Positions 6,735 through 14,065 of a DNA stretch of 18,484 bases are shown piece by piece; the first letter of the stretch is position 1; the number at the start of each line of letters is the position of its first letter. The stretch spans positions 1 through 18,484 of the forward strand of contig JAAVHK010000011.1 in assembly GCA_014799765.1 (NCBI GenBank), read 5' to 3'. A program made the position numbers and the translations under genes. The stretch comes from Ruminococcus sp. GTDB taxonomy: Bacteria; Bacillota; Clostridia; Oscillospirales; Ruminococcaceae. The notes under the pieces are model-generated. The model was given only the letters and a program-made list of their open reading frames with translations. It was not told where the DNA came from and did no database searches.

Positions 6735-7955
6735 TCAGAACAAGTCACTGTTCATAAACTCATCAATGTCCATTACAGGTTTATCTTCAGTAGTGGAAGT
6801 ATATGCATAATAACTTAAAATAATAGAAGCATCAACAGGGTCAATGTAGCCGTCTTCATTAACGTCGCCTTTTTTCAGAGTAGAAGGAGTACTCGGAATA
6901 TCAGGGATTTCCTCACCGAGTTCAACAAAATTACGATTATATTTTTCTGCGTAAGCCTTTGCGGTAGAATTTTCCGGAGCGTTTATAATACCATATTCAA
7001 GAGTTCTGTAATTGTCGTATATGGTACAATTCGGATTCATTATAGTTATAACCTGTAGGTTTTCACATTCAGTAAATGTTGCCTCACCGATATAATTTAC
7101 ACTTGCCGGAATCGTTATCGACTTAAGCAACTTACAGCCATAAAAAGCCATTCTATCAATATTTGTTACACTATCGGGGATAGTAACGGAAGTAACCTGA
7201 GAGAGTCCGAAACCTGAACCCGTTATAGTGGTAATACCGGCAGGAATTTCTACATCTCCCTTACAAGATGTCGCATCTATAATCATGTTATTTACAGTAA
7301 CAAGCGGATTTTCTGCTATTTTACCTTTCAGCCATGCCGTATTCTCAAATGCCATTACGCCGATTCTATAAACGCTTTCAGGGATTGTAACATCTGACAG
7401 TTTCTCACAATCTGCAAATGCGGAATCATCAATAAGTTTAAGTCTCTCTGGAAATACAACGGCATTAAGCGAAGTACAGCCTGAAAATGCATTGTCTTCT
7501 ATAACTGCAATATTTTTACTTAAGTTTACGGATTCAAGAGAAGTACATCCTTTAAATGCTCTTGATGCTATATTTACGATACTGTCAGGAATGGTCACAG
7601 ACTTTAATGCGGTACAGTTTTCAAATGCACTTGTTCCGATAGTAACCACGCTGTCGGGGATAATAACGCTTTCAAGATTTGTTCTGTCTGAAAATGAATC
7701 CGTCGCAATGTATTTTACCGGCTTTCCGTCTATCTCTGCCGGTATAACCGCTTCTTTTATGTCTCTTTTGCAGGCAACTATTTCTATTTCGTTGTCTTCT
7801 ATTATGTAATCAAAATCGCCGTATGTATATGACTGATATGCACTTGCAGTTACAGGTGCGGTAACGTCAATATCTGCTCTGCCTATTGCAATACCACCGG
7901 AAAAAACAAGCGTAAGTGCGAGTACACCGGCAACTACCTTAACGTGTTTGTTCAT
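6735..7955 (-). CDS. Secreted BspA-like LRR protein with single dockerin repeat (third copy)
   Basis: A 406-residue exported protein. Residues 7-26 (VVAGVLALTLVFSGGIAIG) are a signal or anchor. LRR_5 repeats (for example LESVIIPDSVVTIGTSAFENC) fill about residues 75-330. They are interrupted near the middle (ENTAWLKGKIAENPLVTVNNMIIDATSCKGDVEI) by the insert common in BspA-like proteins. The cap is ENSTAKAYAEKYNRNF. A Pro-rich linker (PDIPSTPSTLKK) leads to one calcium loop GDVNEDGYIDPVDASIILSYYAYTST (from 363) and the tail VMDIDEFMNSDLF, matching the second half of Ruminococcus-type dockerins. GAGGTGA precedes the ATG, like the site of the gene at 3128. It is monocistronic, with its own promoter and terminator. 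Function is inferred as a surface or cellulosome-associated binding protein. Confidence 0.88.
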   Translation of the reverse strand: MNKHVKVVAGVLALTLVFSGGIAIGRADIDVTAPVTASAYQSYTYGDFDYIIEDNEIEIVACKRDIKEAVIPAEIDGKPVKYIATDSFSDRTNLESVIIPDSVVTIGTSAFENCTALKSVTIPDSIVNIASRAFKGCTSLESVNLSKNIAVIEDNAFSGCTSLNAVVFPERLKLIDDSAFADCEKLSDVTIPESVYRIGVMAFENTAWLKGKIAENPLVTVNNMIIDATSCKGDVEIPAGITTITGSGFGLSQVTSVTIPDSVTNIDRMAFYGCKLLKSITIPASVNYIGEATFTECENLQVITIMNPNCTIYDNYRTLEYGIINAPENSTAKAYAEKYNRNFVELGEEIPDIPSTPSTLKKGDVNEDGYIDPVDASIILSYYAYTSTTEDKPVMDIDEFMNSDLF

Positions 7956-8005
7956 AAAAACATCACCTCATTTATAAATTCAAGAATGGTTATCCTGTTA
8001 TATTT

Positions 8006-8034
8006 ATTATAACACACTATTCAGAAAAAGTCAA
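8006..8034 (-). promoter_or_regulatory. Promoter of the third LRR gene
   Basis: TTGACT (8029-8034), 17-bp spacer, TATAAT (8006-8011) with a TGT extended -10, read on the minus strand. Confidence 0.85.
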
Positions 8035-8138
8035 TACCTTTGCAAAAAATAACAAAATAAGGAAATACAAATAACTGATATTGATTTATTTCATGTTTCT
8101 TATATTATTATAACACATAAAAATGCGTTTTTGCGGAT

Positions 8139-8174
8139 TTTGTAATGAACGGTCATTTTTTTGTAACGAACAGT
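8139..8174 (+). repeat. Tandem direct repeat upstream of pckG
   Basis: TTTGTAATGAACGGT (8139-8153) and TTTGTAACGAACAGT (8160-8174) differ at two positions and are 21 bp apart, two helical turns. They lie 75-110 bases upstream of the pckG -35 box, so they could be paired sites for an activator or repressor. Confidence 0.45.
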
Positions 8175-8248
8175 ATATTTTTAAATATAAAAACAAAATA
8201 CGGTTTCTGAAATATATATCACTATGTTAAAAAAATATCACAGGGGTA

Positions 8249-8277
8249 TTGACAGATTGACAGATATTGTGTATAAT
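8249..8277 (+). promoter_or_regulatory. pckG promoter
   Basis: TTGACA (8249-8254), 17-bp spacer, TATAAT (8272-8277). A second TTGACA at 8257-8262 is only 9 bp from the -10 box and cannot be its -35 partner. Confidence 0.9.
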
Positions 8278-8380
8278 GATATTAGTGGGACGATTGATTT
8301 TTTCAGTTGTTTCTTACATACATATGACAGAAATGCTTATATGTAATTAAAAATATTAATTCTCAGGAGGTAAAACTACA

Positions 8381-10183
8381 ATGTCACTGACAAACAATCA
8401 GAATGTTATCAAGTGGGTTGACGAGATGGTTGCACTCTGTAAGCCCGACAACGTTGTATGGATTGACGGTTCAGAAGAACAGCTTGCCGAACTCAGAAAG
8501 GAAGCTATCGCTACTGGCGAGATGATTGAACTTAATCAGGAAAAGCTCCCTGGTTGTCTCTACCACAGAACAAATCCGAACGACGTAGCACGTGTTGAAG
8601 ACAGAACTTTTATCTGTACAAGAAAAAAAGAAGACGCAGGTCCTACTAACAACTGGTGCGACCCACAGGAAATGTACGCAAAACTTTCAAAGCTCTATGA
8701 CGGCGTCATGAAGGGCAGAACTATGTATGTTATCCCTTATTCAATGGGTCCGATAGGCTCACCGCTCGCAAAAGTAGGTGTTGAAGTTACTGATTCCATT
8801 TATGTTGTTCTCAACATGAACATCATGACAAGAATGGGTGCTGACGCTTTCAAGAATCTCGGCGACGTTTCCAATGATTTTGTACGTGGTCTCCACTCAA
8901 AAGCTGACGTTAATCCCGAAGAAAGATATATTGTACAGTTCCCTGAAGACAATACAATATGGTCTATCAACTCCGCATACGGCGGAAACGTTCTTCTCGG
9001 TAAAAAGTGCTTTGCTCTCCGTATAGCATCATTCCAAGGTAAGAACGAGGGCTGGATGGCTGAACATATGCTTATTCTCGGCGTAAAGAAACCTGACGGC
9101 GAAATCAAGTACATTACTGCTGCATTCCCGTCCGCTTGTGGTAAAACTAACCTCGCTATGCTTATCCCACCGGAAGGCTACAAGAAAGACGGTTACGAAG
9201 TATTCACAGTCGGCGATGATATCGCATGGATGAAGCCTGGTGAAGACGGCAGACTTTATGCTATCAATCCGGAAAATGGTTTCTTCGGAGTTGCTCCGGG
9301 TACTAACGAAAAATCTAATCCGAATGCACTTCACTGTACAATGAAAGATACTATCTTCACAAACGTTGCTCTCAACAACGATGACATGACTGTATGGTGG
9401 GAAAAACTCGACAAGAATCCGCCTGTAAATGCTACAGAATGGAAAGGTGCTAAAGTAAATGGCGTTGAGTTTACAGCAGAGGGCAATACTCTCGCTCACC
9501 CGAACTCACGTTTTACAGCTCCGGCTACTAACTGCCCTTGCATTTCACCTGAATTCAATAATCCGGCAGGCGTTCCGATTTCTGCTATTATCTTCGGTGG
9601 CAGACGTGCTTCTACAACTCCGCTTGTATATCAGTCATTCGACTGGACACACGGTACTTATATGGGTTCAGCAGTTTCTTCCGAAACTACTGCCGCTGCA
9701 ACAGGTGCTGTAGGCGTACTCCGTCATGACCCTATGGCTATGAAGCCATTTATCGGCTACAATGTAGGCGACTACTGGGCTCACTGGCTCGAAATGGGCG
9801 AAAAACTCGGCGATAAAGCACCGAAGATTTTCAATGTAAACTGGTTCAAGCAGGACGAAAACGGTAACTTCATATGGCCAGGATTCGGCGACAATATGCG
9901 TGTTCTCGACTGGATTATCAAGAGATGCGAAGGCACTGTTGACGCTGAAGAAACTGCTATCGGTTATCTTCCTAAGAAAGAGGATATCAATGTTGAGGGT
10001 ATCGAAGACGAAGTAACACCTGAAATCATGGATAAACTCCTTGACGTTGACAAGGAACTCTGGACTAAGGAAATCGCTGAAATGAGAAGATACTACAACG
10101 ACGACATCAAGGCTAAGGGCGGTAACGTTCCTGAAGCTCTTTACGCTGAACTCGATAAGATTGAAGCAAGACTTAACAAGTAA
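8381..10183 (+). CDS. pckG: Phosphoenolpyruvate carboxykinase (GTP)
   Basis: This cytoplasmic enzyme interconverts oxaloacetate + GTP with PEP + CO2 + GDP. In succinate-forming Ruminococcus-type fermenters PEPCK is generally used to fix CO2 onto PEP, which would make this anaplerotic. The 600 residues match the GTP-dependent family (about 600) rather than the ATP family (about 530). Visible motifs are AYGGNVLLGKKCFALRIAS (199-217), the P-loop with reactive cysteine FPSACGKTN (249-257; Cys253, Lys255), the metal-binding VGDDIAWM (277-284), and the C-terminal part PATNCPCISPEFNNPAGVPI and FGGRRASTTPLV. AGGAGGT precedes the ATG. Codons favour C-ending forms (AAC, CTC, ATC, GAC) more than nearby genes, as expected for a highly expressed gene. 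It is monocistronic: own promoter and a strong terminator at 10201-10227. Confidence 0.97.
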   Translation: MSLTNNQNVIKWVDEMVALCKPDNVVWIDGSEEQLAELRKEAIATGEMIELNQEKLPGCLYHRTNPNDVARVEDRTFICTRKKEDAGPTNNWCDPQEMYAKLSKLYDGVMKGRTMYVIPYSMGPIGSPLAKVGVEVTDSIYVVLNMNIMTRMGADAFKNLGDVSNDFVRGLHSKADVNPEERYIVQFPEDNTIWSINSAYGGNVLLGKKCFALRIASFQGKNEGWMAEHMLILGVKKPDGEIKYITAAFPSACGKTNLAMLIPPEGYKKDGYEVFTVGDDIAWMKPGEDGRLYAINPENGFFGVAPGTNEKSNPNALHCTMKDTIFTNVALNNDDMTVWWEKLDKNPPVNATEWKGAKVNGVEFTAEGNTLAHPNSRFTAPATNCPCISPEFNNPAGVPISAIIFGGRRASTTPLVYQSFDWTHGTYMGSAVSSETTAAATGAVGVLRHDPMAMKPFIGYNVGDYWAHWLEMGEKLGDKAPKIFNVNWFKQDENGNFIWPGFGDNMRVLDWIIKRCEGTVDAEETAIGYLPKKEDINVEGIEDEVTPEIMDKLLDVDKELWTKEIAEMRRYYNDDIKAKGGNVPEALYAELDKIEARLNK

Positions 10184-10200
10184 TTTTTACCAAATAAAAA

Positions 10201-10227
10201 AGCTCTCTTTCGGGAGGGCTTTTTTTG
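10201..10227 (+). terminator. pckG terminator
   Basis: AGCTCTCT and GGAGGGCT pair over 8 positions (G-T pairs included) around a TTCG loop, followed by eight T (10220-10226 region). The accessory patch begins directly after the T run. Confidence 0.92.
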
Positions 10228-10323
10228 ATTTGGCGTGTTAAATCACATCAGATTATTTCAAGTAATGAATATGATATTAAAACTAAAGAAATGATTAAGG
10301 CTATAAAAAAATATGGAAAATAA
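10225..10323 (+). pseudogene. Remnant of a truncated small gene
   Basis: An open frame without a credible start runs from the terminator T run to TAA at 10321-10323, reading WRVKSHQIISSNEYDIKTKE followed by MIKAIKKYGK. It has the mixed charge of a real protein C-terminus. Its only in-frame ATG (10291) would leave 10 residues. Its stop overlaps the start of the 57-residue gene by 11 bases, the arrangement expected of a formerly coupled gene pair. The 5' part seems to have been deleted at the pckG terminator. Chance openness in AT-rich DNA cannot be excluded. Confidence 0.35.
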
Positions 10324-10486
10324 AATAAAATGTCCTCTTATTGACGGGGAAATTGAAATTATAGAATGCATAGTAAACATTGACTGCATTTCTGGTATGA
10401 TTAAAATTGAAAATATGCCTGATAAATTTAAAGTCAAAAAAGATTATAAGAATATCTGCAAAAATTGCAGATATCATGATTTTTGA
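10313..10486 (+). CDS. Small CxxC protein (57 aa)
   Basis: A 57-residue frame beginning MENKIKCPLIDGEIEIIECI and ending ICKNCRYHDF. Four cysteines arranged as C7, C19, C25 and CxxC (49/52) plus a His (55) suggest a small metal-binding fold. The CPL...C...ICKNCRYH pattern resembles small uncharacterised Firmicute proteins found near mobile or phage-like genes; this is recollection, not a search. It has no Shine-Dalgarno sequence. The ATG overlaps the end of the broken frame upstream, so translation was probably coupled to that gene and may now be poor. It would also lie downstream of the pckG terminator with no clear promoter, so it may be silent. Confidence 0.5.
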   Translation: MENKIKCPLIDGEIEIIECIVNIDCISGMIKIENMPDKFKVKKDYKNICKNCRYHDF

Positions 10487-10573
10487 GTTTTAAAGCAGTG
10501 TTTTTCACACTACAAGTTCAATCGGGGGTATGGCTTTTTTATCTGATATAAATATTTAAAGGAGGAAATGAAT

Positions 10574-11077
10574 ATGGCTTCAACAGCAGAAATAATCCGG
10601 AATAATAAGACCAAAATGAATACTGCTGAACGTATAACAGAATTTTTGGAAATTATTCGTCCGCTTGGATTCGATACCCGTATAGAAAGTGATAACGCAA
10701 TATATATGAAACCTGTTGGCAATTACGAAAAAGGTATTCGGGTATGGGTAGACCAAGAGAATTATCCCATATATACAATTAATGGAAAAAAATACTATCG
10801 TGAAGTGTTTTTTGATTTTATATGGGATGACGAAAGACACGGAACAGAAAGTATGAACTCAGATATGATTCTTGCAATCACCGCAGAATATATGAAAAAA
10901 TATCCCGATGCTTTATTTCAATACGAATGGTATAGTAATGAATCCCCTTTTTTTGATAAGTATGATATTGAAACAATAATATCACAACCGTTTCAGCCGA
11001 ATTGGTACTATTTCTTCAGGTCACATCTTAATGTAAAATCTTCAGACAAATATCATGATAACTGGATTTTAGAATAA
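10574..11077 (+). CDS. Hypothetical protein, 167 aa
   Basis: I do not recognise this family. The 167-residue product is soluble-looking, with no signal peptide or membrane segment. It is rich in aromatic and acidic residues (VFFDFIWDDERHG, LFQYEWYSNESPFFDKYD, PFQPNWYYFFRSHLN). The N-terminal 30 residues are helical and basic (STAEIIRNNKTKMNTAERITEF). Such aromatic, acidic single-domain proteins include immunity or antitoxin proteins, but nothing here proves that. The ATG at 10574 was preferred to 10568 because GGAGG (10561-10565) is 8 bases from it and only 2 from the other. Codon use is AT-rich and differs from pckG next door. Together with the 57-residue gene it forms a small accessory patch between housekeeping genes. 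An extended -10-like TGATATAAA lies at 10544-10552 without a good -35. Confidence 0.7.
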   Translation: MASTAEIIRNNKTKMNTAERITEFLEIIRPLGFDTRIESDNAIYMKPVGNYEKGIRVWVDQENYPIYTINGKKYYREVFFDFIWDDERHGTESMNSDMILAITAEYMKKYPDALFQYEWYSNESPFFDKYDIETIISQPFQPNWYYFFRSHLNVKSSDKYHDNWILE

Positions 11078-11096
11078 TATAATATTAAAATCGCTC

Positions 11097-11125
11097 TTGC
11101 ATTATCCGGAATAATATGTTAAAAT
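11097..11125 (+). promoter_or_regulatory. Promoter of the CNNM/CBS gene
   Basis: TTGCAT (11097-11102), 17-bp spacer TATCCGGAATAATATGT, TAAAAT (11120-11125) with TGT before it. The spacer holds the same 12 bases, at the same offset, as the leuA promoter spacer. Confidence 0.65.
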
Positions 11126-11160
11126 ATACTCTGTAACAATATTTCACGAAAGGATTTATA

Positions 11161-12405
11161 ATGGATAATTCAGATTTATGGAAAATCGTACTGGTAGTTG
11201 TCATGATGATTTTTTCAGCACTCTTTTCAAGTACGGAAACAGCATATTCAAGCGTAAACAAAATAAGACTCAAAAATTACGAGGCACAAGGAAATAAAAA
11301 AGCCTCTGTTGCCCTGAAACTCGCCAACAATTTCGATGAGGTTCTTACTGCCGTGCTTATCGGAAACAATATCGTAAATATTGCGACATCTTCCGTCAGT
11401 ACGTTACTTTTCGTAAGCATTTTCGGAAAAAACGGAGCAGGTATTTCTACTGCGGTCATAACCGTTCTTGTACTCGTTTTCTGTGAGGTTCTCCCGAAGT
11501 CGTACGCCAAACGTAACGCCGAAAAACTGGCTCTGCTTTTTGCGAAACCTCTTTCCGTACTCGTTACCGTTCTGAAACCGGCTGTATTCGTACTTAATAA
11601 AATATCGTCGCTGTTATCTTCCGGCGAGGAAGCACCAAGCGTCACGGAAGACGAACTCAAATACATGATTGACGAAATCGAAGAACAGGGCGTTATAGAA
11701 GAACAGGAAAGCGAACTTGTAAAAAGTGCGTTGGAATTCGATGAGATAACAGTAGATGAAATTCTGATACCTCGTGTCAAGGTGACAGGTATTGAAATAA
11801 ATTCCACTATCGAGGAAATCAAGGAAATCTTCACTACTGAAATGTATTCCCGTATGCCTGTATACGAAAAAAGTCTCGACGATATTGTAGGTATCATTAC
11901 CAACAAGGCGTTTTTCAAGATGATAGTCGAGGGCGGTAGCGATATTAACAACATTATTCAGGAAGTACCGCATATTGCTGACTGCAAACTGATAAGCGAA
12001 GCCATGCGTGATATGCAACGTTCAAAGGTACATCTCGCTGTAGTCGTTGACCAGTACGGCGGTACTAAAGGCATAGTAACGCTCGAAGACATCATTGAAG
12101 AACTCGTCGGGGAAATCTACGACGAAGACGACGAAATTGTTACACGGATTGTTAAAATTGCTCCGGATAAGTTTGAAATCGCCGGTGATATGAGTGTTTA
12201 CGATATGCTGGAACAGCTTGACCTTGACGAAAATTCCATACAGACCGAATATAATACCGTCGGGGGCTGGGTCACGGAAGTTATGGAACATATCCCTGAA
12301 AAAAATGAATCCGCTGTATCAGGTATCTTCCGGCTGACCGTCTCGGCAGTAAGTGAACATACCGTTGAAAAAATTATACTGGAAATTATCCGGAATGATG
12401 ATTAA
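11161..12405 (+). CDS. CNNM/CBS-domain membrane protein (CorC/HlyC family)
   Basis: A 414-residue integral membrane protein of the CNNM family once annotated as hemolysins; members are linked to magnesium or other divalent-cation efflux. The N-terminal CNNM domain has hydrophobic segments near residues 8-24, 60-88, 92-112 and 124-150, including SALFSSTETAYSSVNKIRLKN and the conserved GNNIVNIATSS. A cytoplasmic CBS pair follows (about 200-325), with IPRVKV, YSRMPVYEKSLDDIVGII and VDQYGGTKGIVTLEDIIEEL. The C-terminal CorC_HlyC domain (about 330-410) contains FEIAGDMSVYDMLEQL and YNTVGGWVTEVMEHIP. All parts are intact and the length is normal. AAAGGATT lies before the ATG. The next gene has its own promoter, so this one is probably transcribed alone. 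The transported ion cannot be told from sequence. Confidence 0.93.
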   Translation: MDNSDLWKIVLVVVMMIFSALFSSTETAYSSVNKIRLKNYEAQGNKKASVALKLANNFDEVLTAVLIGNNIVNIATSSVSTLLFVSIFGKNGAGISTAVITVLVLVFCEVLPKSYAKRNAEKLALLFAKPLSVLVTVLKPAVFVLNKISSLLSSGEEAPSVTEDELKYMIDEIEEQGVIEEQESELVKSALEFDEITVDEILIPRVKVTGIEINSTIEEIKEIFTTEMYSRMPVYEKSLDDIVGIITNKAFFKMIVEGGSDINNIIQEVPHIADCKLISEAMRDMQRSKVHLAVVVDQYGGTKGIVTLEDIIEELVGEIYDEDDEIVTRIVKIAPDKFEIAGDMSVYDMLEQLDLDENSIQTEYNTVGGWVTEVMEHIPEKNESAVSGIFRLTVSAVSEHTVEKIILEIIRNDD

Positions 12406-12489
12406 TAGTCATTCTGTACAAAACCGTTGCATTAATATTGTACAAAACATAGAAATTAAGTTTTTTTATAAAATTTTCATAGTTTCCGC

Positions 12490-12517
12490 TTGAAATATGT
12501 GTAAAATATGGTATAAT
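12490..12517 (+). promoter_or_regulatory. Promoter of the cytidylate-kinase-like gene
   Basis: TTGAAA (12490-12495), 16-bp spacer, TATAAT (12512-12517). Upstream, TGTACAAAAC occurs twice (12415-12424 and 12439-12448); its meaning is unknown. No clear terminator for the preceding gene was seen in this 146-base gap. Confidence 0.75.
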
Positions 12518-12551
12518 GTAGTTATAGTAAAAAATTCAGGAGGTGCTTCCA

Positions 12552-13175
12552 ATGCAGAAAAAAATTATAACTATAGAACGCCAGTACGGAAGCGGAGGAA
12601 GTATTATCGGTAAGCTTACCGCTGAAAAACTCGGCATAAACTACTATAACAGACAAATCCTTGAAATGACTGCTGAAAGATGTGGTATTGCTCCGGAACA
12701 CCTCGAAACCGCTGAAGAAAGCGTTCCGACAAGTTTTCTGTATTCACTGCTTATGTCAGCTAATCCGGCACGGTCTATGGAAGATAACCTGCCACTTTCA
12801 GATAAGGTCTTCCTTATGGAAAGCAGAATTATAAATGAACTCGCTGACAGTGAAAACAGTTTCGTACTCGTCGGAAGATGTGGCAGTTATGTACTCGAAG
12901 AACGTGGCTGTTTTAACGTCTATATTTACGCACCTGTCGAAAACCGTATACAACGTGCGATAAAAGAATATCATATACCTGAAAACAAAGCCGAAAATAT
13001 CATGAAAAAAGCCGACAAACGTCGTGAAACTTTCTATAATGTTAATACCGGCAGGCTCTGGCAGGATAAAGACCAGTATTCATTATGCCTCAACAGTGCG
13101 GAACTCGGCGACGAACTCTGTGCGGAAATTATCGTCAAGGCTTACAACGAATACAATAAAAGATTTGAAAAATAA
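12552..13175 (+). CDS. Cytidylate kinase-like protein
   Basis: A 207-residue soluble P-loop protein of the cytidylate kinase-like family, which is distinct from true Cmk. The N-terminus ITIERQYGSGGSIIGKLTAE holds a Walker A-like loop (GSGGSIIGK, 13-21). LGINYYNRQILEM and FVLVGRCGSYVLEE follow, and then the segment VYIYAPVENRIQRAIKEYHIPENKAENIMKKADKRRETFYNV, typical of the lid and nucleotide-binding region. The actual substrate is unknown for most members, and a phosphotransferase role is inferred from the fold. The ATG at 12552 has AGGAGGTG about 7 bases upstream; an in-frame GTG at 12543 is part of that site. The downstream hairpins at 13188-13298 separate it from the DUF421 gene. Confidence 0.88.
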   Translation: MQKKIITIERQYGSGGSIIGKLTAEKLGINYYNRQILEMTAERCGIAPEHLETAEESVPTSFLYSLLMSANPARSMEDNLPLSDKVFLMESRIINELADSENSFVLVGRCGSYVLEERGCFNVYIYAPVENRIQRAIKEYHIPENKAENIMKKADKRRETFYNVNTGRLWQDKDQYSLCLNSAELGDELCAEIIVKAYNEYNKRFEK

Positions 13176-13187
13176 TCGCAAGGGAAT

Positions 13188-13238
13188 GTGAGTATCTGAA
13201 AAGCCGTTCCTTGTTGTGACGTTTTTTCAGATACTCAC
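13188..13238 (+). repeat. Long perfect hairpin with 15-bp arms
   Basis: GTGAGTATCTGAAAA (13188-13202) pairs perfectly with TTTTCAGATACTCAC (13224-13238) around a 21-base loop. It starts 12 bases after the stop codon. No T run follows immediately; seven T occur at 13253-13259. Bases CAAGGGAA just 5' of the stem can also pair with TTCCTTG in the loop, giving a possible alternative fold. It could be an mRNA 3' stabiliser, the body of a terminator with a displaced T run, or a small RNA. Confidence 0.75.
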
Positions 13239-13262
13239 TGAAAATATCTCTCTTTTTTTCAG

Positions 13263-13298
13263 AAAAGCTCTGTAGTTTGTTACGGAGCTTTTTTGTTT
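13263..13298 (+). terminator. Intrinsic terminator after the kinase-like gene
   Basis: Twelve-base arms AAAAGCTCTGTA (13263-13274) and TACGGAGCTTTT (13281-13292), with one T-G pair, surround loop GTTTGT and run into TTTTGTTTT. Confidence 0.9.
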
Positions 13299-13361
13299 TG
13301 CATACTGAATCAATTATCGGAAATAATAAGTAAAAATCAGAAAAGGAGATGTTTTTTTCTT

Positions 13362-14060
13362 TTGAGTATTATTCTTATACGTTCGCTTATACTGTACATT
13401 TTAGTTATATTTTCGGTCAGGCTTATGGGTAAACGCCAGCTCGGTGAACTGCAACCCTCCGAACTCGTCATAACTATTCTCATATCAAATATAGCCACTC
13501 TACCGCTTGAAGATGCTGATATCCCCCTCCTGCTCGGCATAACTCCGATACTCGCCCTTGTATGCTTTGAAGTAATAGTATCATGGATTAATCTTGTTTT
13601 CCCTAAATTCCGCAAAATGATTTCCGGAAGTCCTAAAATAATAATCCGCAACGGCAAGACAGACCCCGCCATTCTGAAAGAACTGCGTTTTTCCGTCGAC
13701 GACTTAATGATGTCTCTGAGGGAAAAAGAAGTATTCAATATTGAAGATGTTCAGTTTGCTATAGTCGAGACTACAGGAAATATTTCCGTAATGAAAAAAC
13801 AGTCCGCTGACACTCCCGAAAGAAGTGACCTCGGACTGAAAGTAAAAAATTATGACCCACCACAAGTTATAGTTTCGGACGGAAAAATTATTCCTCAGGC
13901 GATAAAAGTAATGGGTATTCAGGGAAGTGTTGAAAAAATTCTTGATTCCCTGAATCTTAAACTCAATGATGTCTTCATAATGACCGCCGATACACAGGGA
14001 CATTTCTTCATTGTAGACAAAAACGGAAACTCACCGCATATTCCCGAAAAAAAGGAGTGA
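13362..14060 (+). CDS. DUF421 (YetF-like) membrane protein
   Basis: A 232-residue inner-membrane protein of the DUF421/YetF family, found mainly in spore-forming and related Firmicutes; the molecular role is unknown. Three hydrophobic segments come first (about residues 3-20, 35-52 and 56-78, in IILIRSLILYILVIFSVRLMG and LLLGITPILALVCFEVIV). The conserved GKRQLGELQPSELVITILISN lies between them. The cytoplasmic part includes GSPKIIIRNGK, LRFSVDDLMMSLREKEVFNIEDVQFAIVETTGNISV and a second copy-like half (PPQVIVSDGKIIPQAIKVMG). No ATG fits the conserved N-terminus. The TTG at 13362 with AAGGAG 13 bases upstream is the best start; a TTG at 13293 overlaps the preceding terminator. The stop overlaps the ribosome binding site of the DUF4363 gene, so the two are coupled. 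Confidence 0.88.
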   Translation: MSIILIRSLILYILVIFSVRLMGKRQLGELQPSELVITILISNIATLPLEDADIPLLLGITPILALVCFEVIVSWINLVFPKFRKMISGSPKIIIRNGKTDPAILKELRFSVDDLMMSLREKEVFNIEDVQFAIVETTGNISVMKKQSADTPERSDLGLKVKNYDPPQVIVSDGKIIPQAIKVMGIQGSVEKILDSLNLKLNDVFIMTADTQGHFFIVDKNGNSPHIPEKKE

Positions 14061-14065
14061 AATTT

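Larger units (their letters stand above)
7956..8380. other. Divergent intergenic region between LRR gene and pckG
   Basis: 425 bases with no gene. It holds the LRR promoter (8006-8034, minus), a 21-bp-spaced direct repeat (8139-8174), the pckG promoter (8249-8277) and a roughly 97-base pckG leader. No intrinsic terminator or recognisable riboswitch was seen in that leader, and no convincing catabolite-repressor site. Confidence 0.7.

Noticed and set aside
8139..8174. Catabolite-repressor (cre) site upstream of pckG
   Set aside because: The bases do not fit the TGAAARCGYTTWCW pattern; only the direct repeat is reported.
8257..8262. Second TTGACA as a pckG -35 box
   Set aside because: It is only 9 bp from the -10 box; the TTGACA at 8249 has the correct 17-bp spacing.
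11277..11954. 225-residue minus-strand frame inside the CNNM/CBS gene
   Set aside because: It is a Ser/Ile-rich antisense shadow of a well-conserved coding region.
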